A stretch of DNA of 64,000 nucleotides from Cyprinodon diabolis (GCA_030533445.1 CM060068.1:34067010-34131009); one strand, 5' to 3'. Positions 12,433 through 27,000 are shown, counted from the stretch's first letter. Numbers and translations are program-made. The notes: generated by a model not told the origin, from the letters alone.

Positions 12433-12885
12433 ACCAACCGGTGTCATATTAGCTTAAACAACAACAGCAGTGAAAGTAATTTTCCTCCAGTAACATACAT
12501 CTTCACATAACAGGAATCAAGCTAATCTATACTTTGATGGGCGTCTCTCCTGGTAGTGGTGGTTTTCAATAAGGGCAGAAATGGTTCTCTGCCCTGGGCA
12601 GCATCCTGCTGGGAGTGGCACAATGACTCAAAGGTTCTGCATTGAACTAAAGGGCTTATTTCCCTTCCTGTCTGGATTTAATCTTTATCTATCCTTCGAG
12701 ATCTGGTCTAGCCTAAACTGGATCGTTACAAACTAGAGGTTGTTCAAACCGACGTTTGAAGTTTATGACTTAAGTCTATTTTTCAATGGCCTGCGAAGCG
12801 GTATCTTCGGGATTTTTCTGTTCTGCATCTGTAATTGTTTTACAAAAACTGCATCCATCATTTGACAAATCAACTGTGTTTAATA

Positions 12886-13144
12886 CACTGTAAAAAAAAA
12901 AACGGAAATCTAAAGTTATTTTTATCTTAAATTAGGTTCATTTTTTTCTTGAATTGAGGTAAGTCAATTTGCCAATGGAACAAGACTATTGGCAATTAAA
13001 ATAAGAAAGAAAAACAATTGCATTTTCTTGTTTCAGGTGCATAATATTATCTAATCTTATTTCAAGAGTAAAAATACTCATTCCATTGGAAATGCACTTA
13101 ATTTCAAAAGTTTTTGCTTATTTTTAGATCTTTTTTTTGCAGTG
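12886..13144. mobile_element. MITE, 259 bp (CACTGTAAAAA family)
   Basis: Ends CACTGTAAAAAAA and TTTTTTTGCAGTG are inverted. The inner part is nearly palindromic, with CCAATGGAACAAGACTATTGG and complementary stretches. TA lies on both sides. It is related to the fragment at 4857-5090. Confidence 0.7.
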
Positions 13145-13550
13145 TATGTATCTCTTCATGGATGTTGGAGGCATAACTGGATCAAATGTTATAAAGGCTA
13201 AAAGTGCTGAACCCCCATCTTACAGAGAAAGCGAAGTAAATAACCTTTTATTTTTTTGAGGAGAAAACTGATTGTCAGATGACTTAGAATGGTTCTGGCA
13301 GTCGGATCAGCCTGCAGCTTGTTTAAAACCACAGAGAACCTTAATAGGTCTGATGTTTCAGCTGTGATCTTTGTTGCTGCTTTTGCATCCAGTAGATTAA
13401 TTGTAAACTGAAATTCCTGGTTAAAGCCTGTCTATGTATCACTGACCCACATTTTTATTTCAGAGCAGATGGTTAAAGTGGAGCACTTCAAGTGAGACTC
13501 TAAACTCAGACATTATATGGAACAATCTATAAGTGAACTTGGTGTCTTTG

Positions 13551-13741
<191 letters not shown>

Positions 13742-13744
13742 ATT

Positions 13745-15610
13745 TCTTTACCTTGTTTTGAATTAAGACCTTTGCTTCAAGTAATACATTTCCCCATAAC
13801 TATTTCAAGAACTTAATTATCTTATATTGACTCCCAGCTAATTAATCTTATCTCTAACTACCAGAGTATAACTGAACTACAAATAATATTAGCAGGAGAT
13901 TTTAAAAGAAAACTGTATCAGTGCAAATGTTTTTGAAGCGGATTTGTCTTGTTTTCTGTTATGGTTTCAAATCATCAATGTTTCTCTTGTTTTCTTCCTC
14001 CTGAACAACTTGAGGCATCCCAGTCTTCCAGTATTGAACTGACAGGTTGAAGGACTTATTGTGTGTTTATCTATGCACCCTTTTGTCCATGTGGAACATG
14101 TATGTAAAAGCCAAATCCATACTGGTTCACCAACAAACTGTCTGAAAATGAACACATGGCCGTCATCTCCCTACTATGTTGATGTCATAATGCAATAATG
14201 TGTATATCAGCTGCTGCTTTTATACTACTTCACCTTCCTCATCAGCAATACTAGTACCTGCAGGGGTCTGCTACTGGACCCAAGGTCTAAACCTGATGTG
14301 AGGTTAGCAGAGATGCACTGGCAAAACTGAGCTTGTCTATGTGTATTTTTTGTATAAAGGTGATGGAATTATTTAATATTCTAAAAGTAAAGAAAAAAAA
14401 TCTTCATAGTTAATTTTACACATTAACTTGGAGGCAATAGGAAATGTTATTTAATGATGCAATAGGTCAAAGATCAGATGACAGCGATTGAATTTTGTTG
14501 GTAAGCTATGCCCTGGAGCCAGGGTGGAAAAAATAAGCATCTTAATTTTACTGCTGTGCAAAATTTCCTGAACTGCAAGAACAAACCTTGTGTGACTTTT
14601 TTTTTTTTTTAAGAGACAGAAAATACTTCTTGTATAATATGCATTTGACAGATTTAAGCTCTGAATTTCTCCTTCCTTAAATGTAAAAAAGAGTCTAAAA
14701 TTCTTTTTCTGTCTGCAGATTTATCGCTCTATATATGTACAGTATTTATTTCTTCTGAACTTGTTTTTTTAATGCAAAATTATAAAGTGGAACAATATGC
14801 AAATGTAAAACATGTCAAGTCAAAATGATGTCACATTTTACGTTGGTTTGTTTTCATTAAAAATAGGTGGACGGCTTTCGATTGTGAGTTTTTAATGGGC
14901 ATTTGGGATCAGCAATATTTAAGAAAATGACAGTTCTGTTCCGAAAACATTGTGGTTGTAGTAATTATTCAAATGAGAATTTTTCATGATTTCCCTCTGC
15001 TGCTATGAAGTGAGTTTTAAAGTTTTTTTTTTTTTTTTGAAAATGGTCTGAAGAAAAATCTGAGTAAAGGTACAGATGCAACAACATCCAGTTCTTGCTC
15101 CAAAAGATAAAACAGGACGACGAGAAGAGTAAGAAGAAAATAAATGAGGAAGAGCTGCCGTAGCAGGGGAAAGGGGCGTCGTTGGTCCAAAGTGACAAAG
15201 GGAAGTGGGTGAATGAGTAAAGTTCTAGCAGAATGCAGGGTTATTAGAGGTCTGGTTGAGACCTGTCTTTGCTCCTAAACCTCAGTTCACATATTAACTT
15301 TATTTCACTGATCTATTTTCCCTGACATGATGCTCAGAGTTTAAGTATTATTGGATATGAATAGAGGAAAATCGTGGAAGAATATCTAGTACGATTTTCT
15401 AAAATATTGAGTTTTGGATGATTTTTACTTGCTATCAGGAAAAACAACCCTAAACACACTGAAAAAATTATGCAACCGCTTTTGCATTTACGTTATCATA
15501 TTTAGTTTAACACAATTGCTTCATGTTAGCAGGGTAGGACATAAAACAATTGTGTTGAAGTAACTAAATATGATTAAATGGAAAAGCAGATGCATAATTT
15601 TTTTCAGTGA
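13745..15610. other. Intergenic AT-rich DNA, no gene seen
   Basis: Between the TA array and the repeat at 15612. Only short frames occur. A poly-T run lies at 15021-15039. No splice-consistent exon, RNA gene or recognisable transposon end was seen. Confidence 0.6.
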
Positions 15611-15611
15611 T

Positions 15612-15828
15612 GCTACATTAGAACGGTTTAAGTCCATCCATCCATCTTATTCCATCATTTCGCCAGTCTGTCGCAGGGCAACACAGACACACAAACACCC
15701 ACAACCATGCACACACACTTTCACACCTAAGGAGAATTTAGAAGAGCCAACTAACCTAACAGTAATGTTTTTGGGCTGTTGGAGGGAGCTGGAGTACCCA
15801 GAGAGAATCCATGCATGAGCGGCAGTTC
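15612..15828 (+). repeat. Interspersed fish repeat with CCATCCATCC head
   Basis: It shows the typical teleost sequence order: a CCATCCATC stretch, CGCCAGTCTGTCGCAGGGC, AACACAGACACAC, CACACCTAAGGAGAATTTAGA, then GGAGTACCCAGAGAGAA. A fragment of the same family in the opposite orientation lies at 39418-39562. These are widely scattered retroposon-like tails. It is truncated at both ends here. Confidence 0.7.
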
Positions 15829-15829
15829 A

Positions 15830-18077
15830 GAGCAAGGAATAAATTGCTAATGGAACCTAAATCTTATTGTCAGTTACAAAATATTAGAAATATTACAGGT
15901 TCTTTCTATACAACCTGACTAGCTGTTTGATTCTTGCAAATTCTGAAATAATGGGCAAAGATATCAAACTCAAGATATGAAAAATATAAAATAAGCAATC
16001 TGCCATCATGCAATATGCAAGAGTTGGTCCATCATTCAGATAAAATGTGGGAAAGTTCAATACGGATGAAAATTTTGCCACTGCATCAATGGGTAAAAAA
16101 AAAGATGAACAAAAGGTTGAGTATGCACTGGAGCAATGCTACTTTCTGAAATTTCCAATCAGCAATGTAACATTTTGACTAAATCATTGAGATACAGTCA
16201 AGTTGCAGGCTTTACCTTGAGAGGACATCATGTGCCCTGATAGGAAGGTGCTCCCCTTTCTCCTCCCACTTCTTGTAATGTTGGAACTGCAGACTGATTT
16301 TCTAAACAGGAAGGAAAAAACAAACAAAACACAAGTGTAACATTAAAAATCCAGCCATAAACTATTCATGGCTGAAAAATTCAGTGTTGAAGATTGTAAC
16401 CAAAGTAACAAAAAAAAAAAACTATCGGAGTTTGGGTTGCAAAGTGTTACATATTATTTTGCACGTTGCTCAGAAATTTAGACAGAGACCTGTGCAAACT
16501 GGACTGAACTGGAAGCTTTTATCAAGCTTTATGATTTACTGCGCACTCAGCATCTCATGCTTTGCGAACATGTGTTTTAAGTCGAGTTAAATGACTAGGT
16601 GACTCTTGGAGCTTAAAAGTATGACAAACCTGAGAAATACTTCATGCATTCAAGCTGCAGACAAACGATTACTGATCCTAGATTAAACATTAAGACAAAA
16701 ATTGTTGCTGCCTTGTAATGCAATTTCCAAAAAAGGCCCAATCGCGCATCACTTAAATGTATATTGTGGCTTTAGTGTTTCCACTTGAGTTACAAATAGA
16801 TCCCACTTCATTATGTGTGCAGGGGAAAAAGAAACAGAAATTCAGATTGAAGTAGAATTCACAGACGAAGTAGGGGGGTACTTCACTCAGACATGAATAA
16901 AATATCTTACAAGTAAAAATGGAGTGAGGCATTGTGGTGGTGAAATTGTGCACAGGAAATAATTTTCATTAGCAGAATTGAGAAACAGGAAAATCTGTTG
17001 CAAGGATTAAAAATTAAAAAATATGAAGAGATTTTCCCCAGTTTGACTGAGTTTGAGCTGTTTTGCAGAAAATAAGGAGAAATATTCAGTCTTTAGACAT
17101 GCAAGGCAGTGAATGACACCAGAGGCATACTGCAGTAACCTAAGAGAAAGTGATAATTTTCAGACTTTAAGCTGAAACCTATTGAATTATTAATTATTGT
17201 TGTAATTTTATGTCCTTTAATAATGAAATACTTCCAGAGGTTCTAACAAGTTGATTTGAAGCCTCTAATGATTAAAACTAAGACAAAACACTAAAACATT
17301 GTGAAATATGACAAAGTGTTGATATAGTCCTTTTGCACATTACCAATTTGGTGGAGAATAAAACATAAGTTGAAGTTGACAAATTCAAATAAAATTATAT
17401 TTCTCTATTGCATTCAGGCCTGTTTAGTTGGTTTGAAATCTTTTTTTATGGATCTTTACGTGTATAAACTCAGCATGTAATGTATCATTACTGTCCTAAA
17501 ACATTCATCATAAACAGTTTAGTTGAGCTAAGATTGTTACATTTTTGTCAAATTCAATTTTTATTTAGTATATCAGGTCTCACGGGCAAACAGAAGATAA
17601 GTGTGGTTACAAAATTACAATCTGGCCCTCTGTTGTACTTGAGCCTCCTCAGATTAAACTCTTAACTTTAGCCCCAAGAAGCAGTTTCCCTTTGCACTGT
17701 TATAACCAGCTTTAATGTGTGAAATCCTACTTTTTAAAGAGACGGATGTGAGGGGTTGGATAAGAGGAGGAGTTTTTGAGACACTTGTGAAATAAAGGAG
17801 ATATGAAGCTTCAGATGGACTCTGACTGGCAGCAGATGGAGCACAGGCCTCTATTTATGAACTTTTTTTCTAGATATAACAACTGTTTCAGTAGTTTTTA
17901 TGTGCATTATTTGGAAGACATACATATCTGTTACAGCAGTATTGTGTTATGTAGATAAAATACAGAATTTCTTCAGTTTCCAGACAGACATAGGAACCTG
18001 CCTGGTCCCTGTGTGATAACAGAGCCAATTACAGTAATCTGAAATTTTGGATTAGTTTTTAAATTCTAACCAGAATA
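15830..18077. other. Intergenic region upstream of the SLC22 gene
   Basis: Mostly AT-rich, unassigned DNA holding one exon-like segment on the minus strand (16216-16301, listed separately). The 300 bases before 18078 should contain the SLC22 promoter or leader. A possible acceptor (CTAACCAG, ending 18073) just before the ATG would allow an upstream noncoding exon, but no CpG island or clear TATA box was seen. Confidence 0.5.
16216..16301 (-). other. Exon-like segment of unknown gene
   Basis: Read on the minus strand, a pyrimidine tract and CTTCCTGTTTAG acceptor precede 86 bases, followed by the donor GTAAAGCC. Frame 1 is open through the segment and gives 28 codons of ordinary composition, including LQFQHYKKWEEKGEHLP. 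Codon content is unlike the AT-rich flanks. No partner exon was found on either side, so it may be an orphan exon, a processed relic or chance. No family is recognised. Confidence 0.25.
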
Positions 18078-21000
18078 ATGCAGGATTATGAGGAGTCTGT
18101 GTCCTTTCTGGGGGACTGGGGCCCATTCCAGAGGAAGATCTTCTTTGTTCTCTGCATCACCTGTTTTCCTTGTGGATTCAACATCCTGTCTGTCATCTTT
18201 CTGCTGGCCAGTCCCCCACACCACTGCAACATCCCAGTCAGCAGCAACCTAAGCCTGGAATGGATCCAGGCCAACATCTCATTACAGGTCAGAACTGTAG
18301 CCAAACTACATTAAACCACAGGTGTCAAAAGTATTCATGTTTATTTCTCAAGTAGAAGTATAAATCCTACTGTTTAAAAAAATATTTTTGTATAATTTAT
18401 ATTATCAATTTAAGCTTTTTAATCAAGTTAAAATTTAAAAGTAAATTTTAAAAAAAAATACTTAAAGTATAAAAGTAAAGATAATTCAGGAAAATTATTA
18501 AGGACGGATGGTTTACTGCACTACCGTATTAAAGGAATTTTTTTTTTCTACAATTCTGGATGATAACTTCCTTAGAGTTTATCTTTTTCTTAGTTTTATA
18601 ACTAATGGTAACAGTGTCAAATGTAACTTTACATCATGTTGGAAAAACTATTCCTTTTGGTATGTGGCGAAGCAGAAGTTGGTACGGTACCGAGTCCAAC
18701 CACAAAGAAACCGTCTTGATGAAACAAATCATTTTGATGGTTTTAACCTTTTTTTAAATACCAACAGGCAATAACTAAAACGAGCTTAAATGAAACAGAA
18801 CTAATGAGTCTATTTTAAAATGTAAGGAGTATAAAGTAAAGATAAGTGCAAAAAAATGTAAGGACCTGGAGTAAAAAGTTTTCTGAAAAATAATTACTCC
18901 ACTAAAGTATGGATGCCAAAATGTCTACTTAAGTAAGGTAATGTAAGTATTTGTACTTTGTTAATAGACACCTCTGATGAAAACATTCATGTTCTCCAAT
19001 GTCTCCCTTGAATATTACATGAATGATAGTTTAATGAATTGTATTTAATCAATTCAGTTTATTTATACAACACCAATTCACAACAACTTTCTTCACGTGT
19101 TTAATACTTTTTCCCTGTGCCTTTTCACTTCACTAGACATAACATCATTTCTGAACATCTATTCAATTCAATTCAGTGTATTTATACAGCGCCAATTCAC
19201 AACACCCGTCATCTCAAGGCACTTTACAATTCAACCAGATCATACGGTCAAATTGATTCAAAGTTTTCTAAGGAAAATGAGTTGATTGCATCAAGGCCAA
19301 TCCCAAACACCAAGCATGCCTGTAGCGACAGTGGAGAGGAAAAACTCCCTTTTAACAGGAAGAAACCTTCAAGAACCAGGCTCATTGTGAGTGGCCATCT
19401 GCTGAGGCCGACTGAGTTCAAAGAGACAGAAGCAGAGATAGAAAAGGTAAATGTCAACCAGCTCTACAGGTGGCCCCATCCAGGAAACACACAGCCAGGC
19501 AGACGAGCTCCGAGCTAGCTCCCATGTCAGAGAATGAAGAGAGCACATTCAGCCATTCACACTCAGAGAAACAGGACTACACTCAAAAACAGGCCAAGCT
19601 CCAACATCTATAAAAAAAAAAAGGTGTTTATGACAGCAGCACAGTTGATGTGTCAAAGCCAAACAGGACCAGATGAAGCTTCTATGAGAAAAAGGAGAGA
19701 GAGCATAATGTTGGAGAATGAACTAACAAATTCTGCTGAGAGGGAGAAAAGAGATAGAATGATGCAAAGGGGTCATTATGTCCTCCAGTAGTCTAAGCCT
19801 ATAGCAACCCCCATAAACCATGTAATAAAACATTTTGTCTCTTAACCTCCTGTTATGTCTCCAAATATTATGCTGTTTTCCATATTTTTCTGCTAACTTG
19901 ACGAAATATTTTAGGATGGTTTGGTTATCAGCCCTTAAACATTTAATAGCAATTTCCAAATAGATTGTTTCACTTAATATCAGCTGTAAGACTCAAAGAT
20001 AACAAGTAGCAAATATACACAGTATTGAGCACTGTATGTAAACAGTGTCATTAGTGAGAGGTACATACTAAATATAGAGCTAAAAGAGACTTGACCAATA
20101 AGAGGATTGCTTTGCAACAGTTGAATGAGATCATTAACTGTAACTGTATGTTTTTAAACCTTAAAGGAAATACTTGTATGTCATTATACTGGCTAAGTTA
20201 TAAAAATAAAATAAAACTGTAGATATTTGAATTTTACCTACATGGTGATTGTTGAGATTGCCACTCGTGTTCATATTCAAGTTTTAGTGAATCTGGAGAT
20301 CATCCCAAAAGGAAAAAGTCAGAGACATTTTCCTAGTGTAAGAGTACTAATTGAACAATTGTTTTACATAATTAAGTGTTAAAAGTGCTCAACCATAACA
20401 TTTATAAATTATTAGCAAAGAAGCTAGTTAGGTACAAAGTAATTCATCATAACATCTGATTCACTATTTTAAATCATGTTATAAAAGAGATGATAATTTA
20501 AAATTATGTATAATTTCTGGAATTTATAAGACTATAATAAAACAATTAAAATAGATGAATAACAAAAATGACCAAAATCCTTGTAGAAGAAATACTGCGT
20601 GAAACGTTTGAAACCAGGCGACATAGCAGGCATTGTAAACGTTTAATAACAGTGAAGTGGCAATACTCACTCCTTACTCTAATTACTAGCTTAACTTCCA
20701 AATAACCCGGTCAGTTCAGATATAAAATAAGCTTATGTACAATAAGAGAACAGTTATTTTAATATGAATATAAACTTTAGTTACTATTAAAATTACTCTT
20801 AAAAAAGTTGAACGTTTTTGTAAGTTTATATACCTATGTAATTAGTTTCTACCCACTTCTGGAGATCCAGATGTGGGTAGTAACTAAGAGGCTCTGACTA
20901 GGAAGGGTGAACAGATCTGTGCAGATTTTTTTTCAGTTTTCTGCTGGGGTCCGAGAGCAAAGGATCCTATCTCATAATGTCAGTATTTGCTTCTGTCTTT

Positions 21001-23184
21001 AGAAGCCCAGTCAGCCTCAGCAGACGGCCTCTGACCCCGTGCGGGGTTCTGATGGAGGTTTCTTCCTGTTAAAAGGGAGTTTTGCTCTCCACTGTCGCTA
21101 CATGCATGCTCAGTGTGAGGGATTCTTGAGAGTCAACGAGTCTTTGCAAACAGCTGCTTTTTCTTAGATAGTAAATCTTAACTAATCTGACTGTGTTATT
21201 GGAAATACATTGAATTGATTAAAACTTTTCTACAGTAGTAGCCATAGCTGTTTCCTTTCCTCAATGGGTCCTTGGCTGGTCCTTAGCTGGCCCTTTTTTT
21301 AAAAATCAATCTTTTTACTAAAATATTCTTTCTGTCATGATTTGTGGTCATTAAGATCTAAAGAGAAGCACTTTCTCCTGGTCAGACCCTGTAATTTAGT
21401 GAAAGGGTAGAGTCAGAGTAGAAAAATATGCAAGAGGAGGTCACTCTAGTGGCTGGAAGTTGGCTGCCATTCTGCTGGGGTTTGACCTGGAAGGGCCATT
21501 TTGAATGGTTGCTACTTGTAATTGCAACTTTTCCCTGTGTGAGTCTTTCCATGTTGGATTTACTTTTTTTTTTGTTTGAACTATAAACAATGAGATTTCA
21601 AGAGATCTACAACAAAAACAGGCAGATTTTCCAACATCTATAAACAAAAGTGTTGATGGCAGCAGCACAGCTGGTATTTTTCTCCAGGATGGTGTCACAG
21701 CCAAACAGGAAACTACCAGATGAAACTACTATGAGAAAAAGCAGAGAGAGCATAGCGTTAGACATTGAACTTACAAATTCTTCAGGGTGGAAGAATAGAG
21801 ATAGTACAAAGCAGAATGATGAAATGGGGGTCCCTATGTCTTCCAGCATTCTAAGCCTATAGCAGCATAAATATAGAGATAGCTCAGGATAACCTGAGCC
21901 ACTCTAACTATAAGCTTTATCAAAAAGGAAAGTTTTAAGCCTACCCTTAAAAGCAAACAGGGTGTCTGCCTCACGGACTAAAACTAGTTGTAGGTTCCAC
22001 AGGAGAGGAGCCTGATCATAGGTGGATTAATGACCGGGCCTACCGGGCCCAGGCCCAGGGGGCCAGAGGCCCCAAGGGGCCAGGCCAACTTGGCCCTGCG
22101 GCCGCGACCCAAGCAAAACTACTTTTGCAAAAATAATAATCTTAGGCCCCAAGGGGCCAGGCCAACTTGGCCCCGCGGCCACGATCCATAGAGGGTAAGA
22201 GGCCCCAAGGGGCCATGATCCATAGAGGGTAAGAGGCCCCAAGGGGCCAGGTCAACTTGGCCCCGCGGCCACGACCCACAGAGGGCCTGAGGTCCTAAGG
22301 GGTCAGGCCAACTTGGCCCCGCGGCCATGATCCATAGAGGGTAAGAGGCCCCAAGGGGTCAGGCCAACATGGCCCCGCGGCCACGATCCATAGACGGTCA
22401 GAGGCCCCAAGGGGCCAGGCCAACTTGGCCCCGCGGCCACGATCCATAGATGGTCAGAGGCCCCAAGGGGCCAGGCCAACTTGGCCCCGTGGCCGCAAGC
22501 CACAGAAGGCCAGAGGCCCCAAGGGGCCAGGTCAACTTGGCCCCGCGGCCACGACCCACAGAGGGTCTGAGGTCCTAAGGGGTCAGGCCAACTTGGCCCC
22601 GCGGCCATGATCCATAGAGGGCCAGAGGCCCCGAGGGGTCAGGCCAACTTGGCCCCGATCCATAGAGGGTCAGAGGCCCCAAGGGGCCAGGCCAACTTGG
22701 CCCCGCGGCCATGACCCACAGAGGCCCCAAGGGGCCAGGCAAAATTGGCCCCGCGGCCATGATCCACAGAGGGCCAGAGGCTCTCAATCATTATTATCAA
22801 AGCTAATTCTCAAATTGGATGGATCACACAACCTCACTCACATATTCTTTATCAATTATTAAAGGTTGTTTCTGAATTTTGATCACAGAACTTAATGCAA
22901 ATATTCTTGATTGATTGACAAAGCTCATTCTCAAATTTTGATTACACAACCTTACTCTGAAAAATTATCATTATCAAAAAGCTCTATCTCGAATTTGGAT
23001 CACAGAATCTCACTCAAGTATTCTTAGCTGTGCCCCTCCCCCATCGAGTCTTTCATAAACCGGTCTGTTCTTTTAGAATCTCCTCATTTGGTATTTTGAA
23101 CTCGTGAGAGACTGCTCAAAATTTGGTTTCCTTTCCCTCAGTTCAGACTCAGAGATAATTTGAAATCATTCAACAAGAAGTTTA

Positions 23185-23227
<43 letters not shown>

Positions 23228-24038
23228 AGTTGAGCATTACTTGGAAATTCTTATATTTTCCATTTTGCTGTTACTATCAGCATCTTCCCATTTTGTCCTT
23301 TTCTTTCGAAAAAGTTTACAGTCTGACATTTGTCACTGCTGTCAGTTAATAACTTTTTGGTCTTTGACCCATTTTGTCATTTTCACCACTCTCTCCTGTC
23401 TGGCAGACATCGTTGCTGCCATCATAGCTAGCAAGCTGCCTGCAGATAGCAACATTTTGGTGTCCTTTGTGAAAATATTTAGATAGAAGAAAAAAGTGCA
23501 CAAAGTTGTACAATTATTATCTTTTCAAAATATTTGTTTCACTGTCAGTGTGATTGACCGACTTTGCCGCTAGATTTTCGTGTCTTTTGGCCATACCTGG
23601 CTATCGACTAAAAACCTCATTTAGCGACTTTTTGGTTGTGAAGATAAGTGGTAAAAGCAGATCTGCCTGTTGGTCTTCCCACATTTTGCCATTTGGTACT
23701 TTGCACTCTTGTTGGTCACTCCAAGGCATTTGTCCCTGCCTTCAGCTAGTCACTTGGCTCTTTTGGAATATATTTCACTGTAATTGGCTCTCTCTCTCTT
23801 TCTCCTCAGTACAAATCAGTCTGTTCCCTTGCCATTTAGACATTTTCTTGATTCGATCATCACTGACCACTCTGCTCTCCTGCTGTCTATCAGACGAATC
23901 AGTTGATTCTCTGCTCTCAATTGTCTATGCTAGTAAGCTGTTATTCTCTGCTTTGGAGTGTTGATGCTGGGTTGCTAGTTTTCTAAATCACCTCACACAC
24001 TTGAAGGAAGCAGCACCGATCATAAACACACAAACAAA

Positions 24039-24075
<37 letters not shown>

Positions 24076-27000
24076 TTGGTTTATCTGTTGTGATAGGCAA
24101 AGAGCCAATGTGCAAAGAAAGAAGGGAAATATGGATCATAAACGTTTAAGTGGAGGAGCTAGAAAAAAAATTCAGCAAGAAAAGAAAAAAAAGGAATCAG
24201 TTTTACTTGAGAGTGTTCCAAATATCTCCAGCTTCTTCAGTACAAAGACATCTGCTGAAAGCAATTCTATAAATGCTACTGCAAATTCAGCTAAGGTTAG
24301 CAATGCACCTGAGCTAGCATGTAGCTCCCAAGATCCTGAGACCACTACAAGTGTAGACACTGAACCAAATGCTTCTGATGCTTATGATTCAACCAATTCA
24401 GCAGTAGCCAGTTGCTCGGATGAATGTGAGGTCACTGCACCTCTGGACAGCATAGAAAATGAGCTGAATCTTTCTTCAACACCATCTACAGTGACAACTC
24501 TACCTAGTGATCCCGCTAAATGGGCTGAGACCCTCACTGAGTCAATGAAGGAAGTTCTTATTCAAAGAGGTGCAAAATCATTTCACAACCGTCACAGCCA
24601 TTATCCAGCTTCTGTGAGGAACAGTGGGCTAGGAGGCAAAACCCGATGCCTAAACAATGAACATTTTACTTCACACTTGCCCAATGGGCAACGAGTACAA
24701 AGAGAGTGGCTGATGTACTCTCCCTCTACTGGTAATGTTTACTGCTTTGCATGCAAACTGTTTTCCCCAAAAACGCATTATTTTGTGACAGGCTATTGTG
24801 ATTGGAAACACTCAGAAAGATTTGGTGAACATGAGCGAAGTGCTGAGCACATAACCTTAATGCAAGCAGTCTTGAACCGCGCCAAAGGTGCCACAGTTGA
24901 TGCAGACCTGTTCAAACAGTTTCAGGCAGAGAGCAGCTATTGGAGGCAGGTGTTACAAAGAGTTGTTGCAGTCATTAAATTCCTTGCAGAAAGGGGCCTT
25001 GCATTTAGGGGTAAAAATTAATCGTTAGGGTCTCCTCTCAATGGGAACTACCTTGGTATTCTGGAGGTCCTGGCTGAATTTGATCCCTTTCTAAAGGATC
25101 ACATCAGAAAGTTTGGGCAGATGGGTCGAGGTAATACCTCATATCTGTCCTCCACCATTTGTGAGGAATTCATTGAATTGATGGGTGCAAAAACCAAACA
25201 GGCTATAGCAGATGAACTGCAAGCAAGCAAATACTACTCTATCATTGTGGATTCAACCCCAGATTTATCTCATGTGGACCAATTGACATTCATATTCCGT
25301 TTTGTTAGCAAAGAGGGCAGTGTTGTTGAACGCTTTGTGGGTTTTGAGCCCATTACTAGCCATACAGGTGAAAGTTTGGCTAGCTGTGTCATGTCTGTGT
25401 TGGAAAATCTAGGGTTAGAGCTGTCAAATTGCAGGGGGCAGGCTTATGATAATGCCAGCAACATGTCAGGGAGGTATAATGGGTTGCAGGCTCACTTAAA
25501 GAAAAGCAACCCATTAATACACTATATTCCATGTGCAGCTCACTCTTTGAATTTGGTGGGAGTCAACAGCATTGACAGATGTGGAAATGAAGTCTCTAAG
25601 TATTTTGACTTGATTCAGTCTATTTACAACTTCACAACTGCATCCACACACCGATGGGACAGGGTATTTGGCAATTCCAACATAGATCTCACACTTAAAG
25701 CTTTATCCAACACGCGTTGGAGTTGCCGTGCAGAATCTACCAAAGCACTGTGGCAGGACTACAGTAAAATAAAAGCAGCACTAAAGGTTATTTCCACTGA
25801 TGACACAGAGAAACGAGACACACGAACTGAAGCTGACAGTCTAGTGCGGAAGCTGGATTCACTTGAGATGGCCTTCATGGCAGGCTTTTGGGACACTGTT
25901 CTGTCCAGATTTCAGGCCACAAGTCTGCAACGTCAAAAAGCAGACATGGACCTTGGTACAGCAGTTAGATTGCTGGAATCTCTGCGCACCTTTGTTCTCT
26001 CCCAAAGAGATCTATTTGATCATTTTGAGCAGAAAGCCTTAAACATGTTGGGTGGCACCCCATCTTACAGGGCTGAACGGACGAGGAAACGTAAAAAGTT
26101 TGCTGATGAATCAGCATCCCCAGATGTTGTGCTTGAGGGAAGGCAACTGTTTCAAATAGAGACATTTATTGCCTCTATTGATCAACTGAGTTCAAGCCTT
26201 AATCACCGTCTGGAGGCCTACAAACATCTGAACAATTTGTTCAGTGTCCTTTTCTCTTTGGATACAGAGTCCAATGCTTCAGTCCTTCACAAGGCCAAGA
26301 TTCTCACTGAATCATACCCATCTGACCTCAATGAAAGTCTTGGACAGGAGCTTATACAGTTCAAATCTTTTATACAGCTCAACAACACTGATGAGGAGAG
26401 GACCCCTTCAGGACTGCTCAAAACAATAATACATTTTGGACTACAGCCTACGTTTCCTAATACATACATTGCGCTACAGATTTTTCTCACTCTACCGGTC
26501 AGTAACTGTGAGGGAGAACGCTCATTCTCTCTTTTGTCAAGAGTAAAAAATGAGCTGCGCACAAGAATGACTCAGAAAAGATTAAATGCGTTATCTCTAA
26601 TGGCAATTGAGAGTGAGCTGACAAGAGAGTTGGACTTCAATGATGTGGTGGATGATTTTGCAAAATTGAAAGCACGAAAGAAACCCCTTGCTTAAAGGTG
26701 CACTGTGTAAGATTTTTAGGTTATTTCCAGAATTCACCCATTCACTAATGTTAGGCTACCTGTTTTCATGAATACTTACCACCACCATAAAATTCTAAGT
26801 ATCCATTATGACTTGGAGAATTGCACTTTCGCCATTTCTGGGAAGTGTCACCTGGATTGTGAAGATAGGATTGACTTTAGGCAGAAGCTTGGTGCTTTCT
26901 CTGGCAAACTGAACCTCAAGCTTCATTCTCTGCAGCTTTGCATTCTTGTGCAGACTTTCATCCACAAGGAACTTTTCAACTTCCCCACTATCGTGAAGGG

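Noticed and set aside
22027..22787. Several 70-100 aa Gly/Pro/Trp-rich frames on both strands
   Set aside because: They follow the 57-bp period of the tandem array and occur on both strands; no start context or family match.
22040..22790. CRISPR-like array
   Set aside because: Regular unit length, but there are no unique spacers: the whole unit repeats, in a vertebrate transposon.
23554..23964. 136-aa frame upstream of the hAT transposase
   Set aside because: Leu/Ser/Phe-rich, no recognisable domain, and built from diverged repeats of the element leader.
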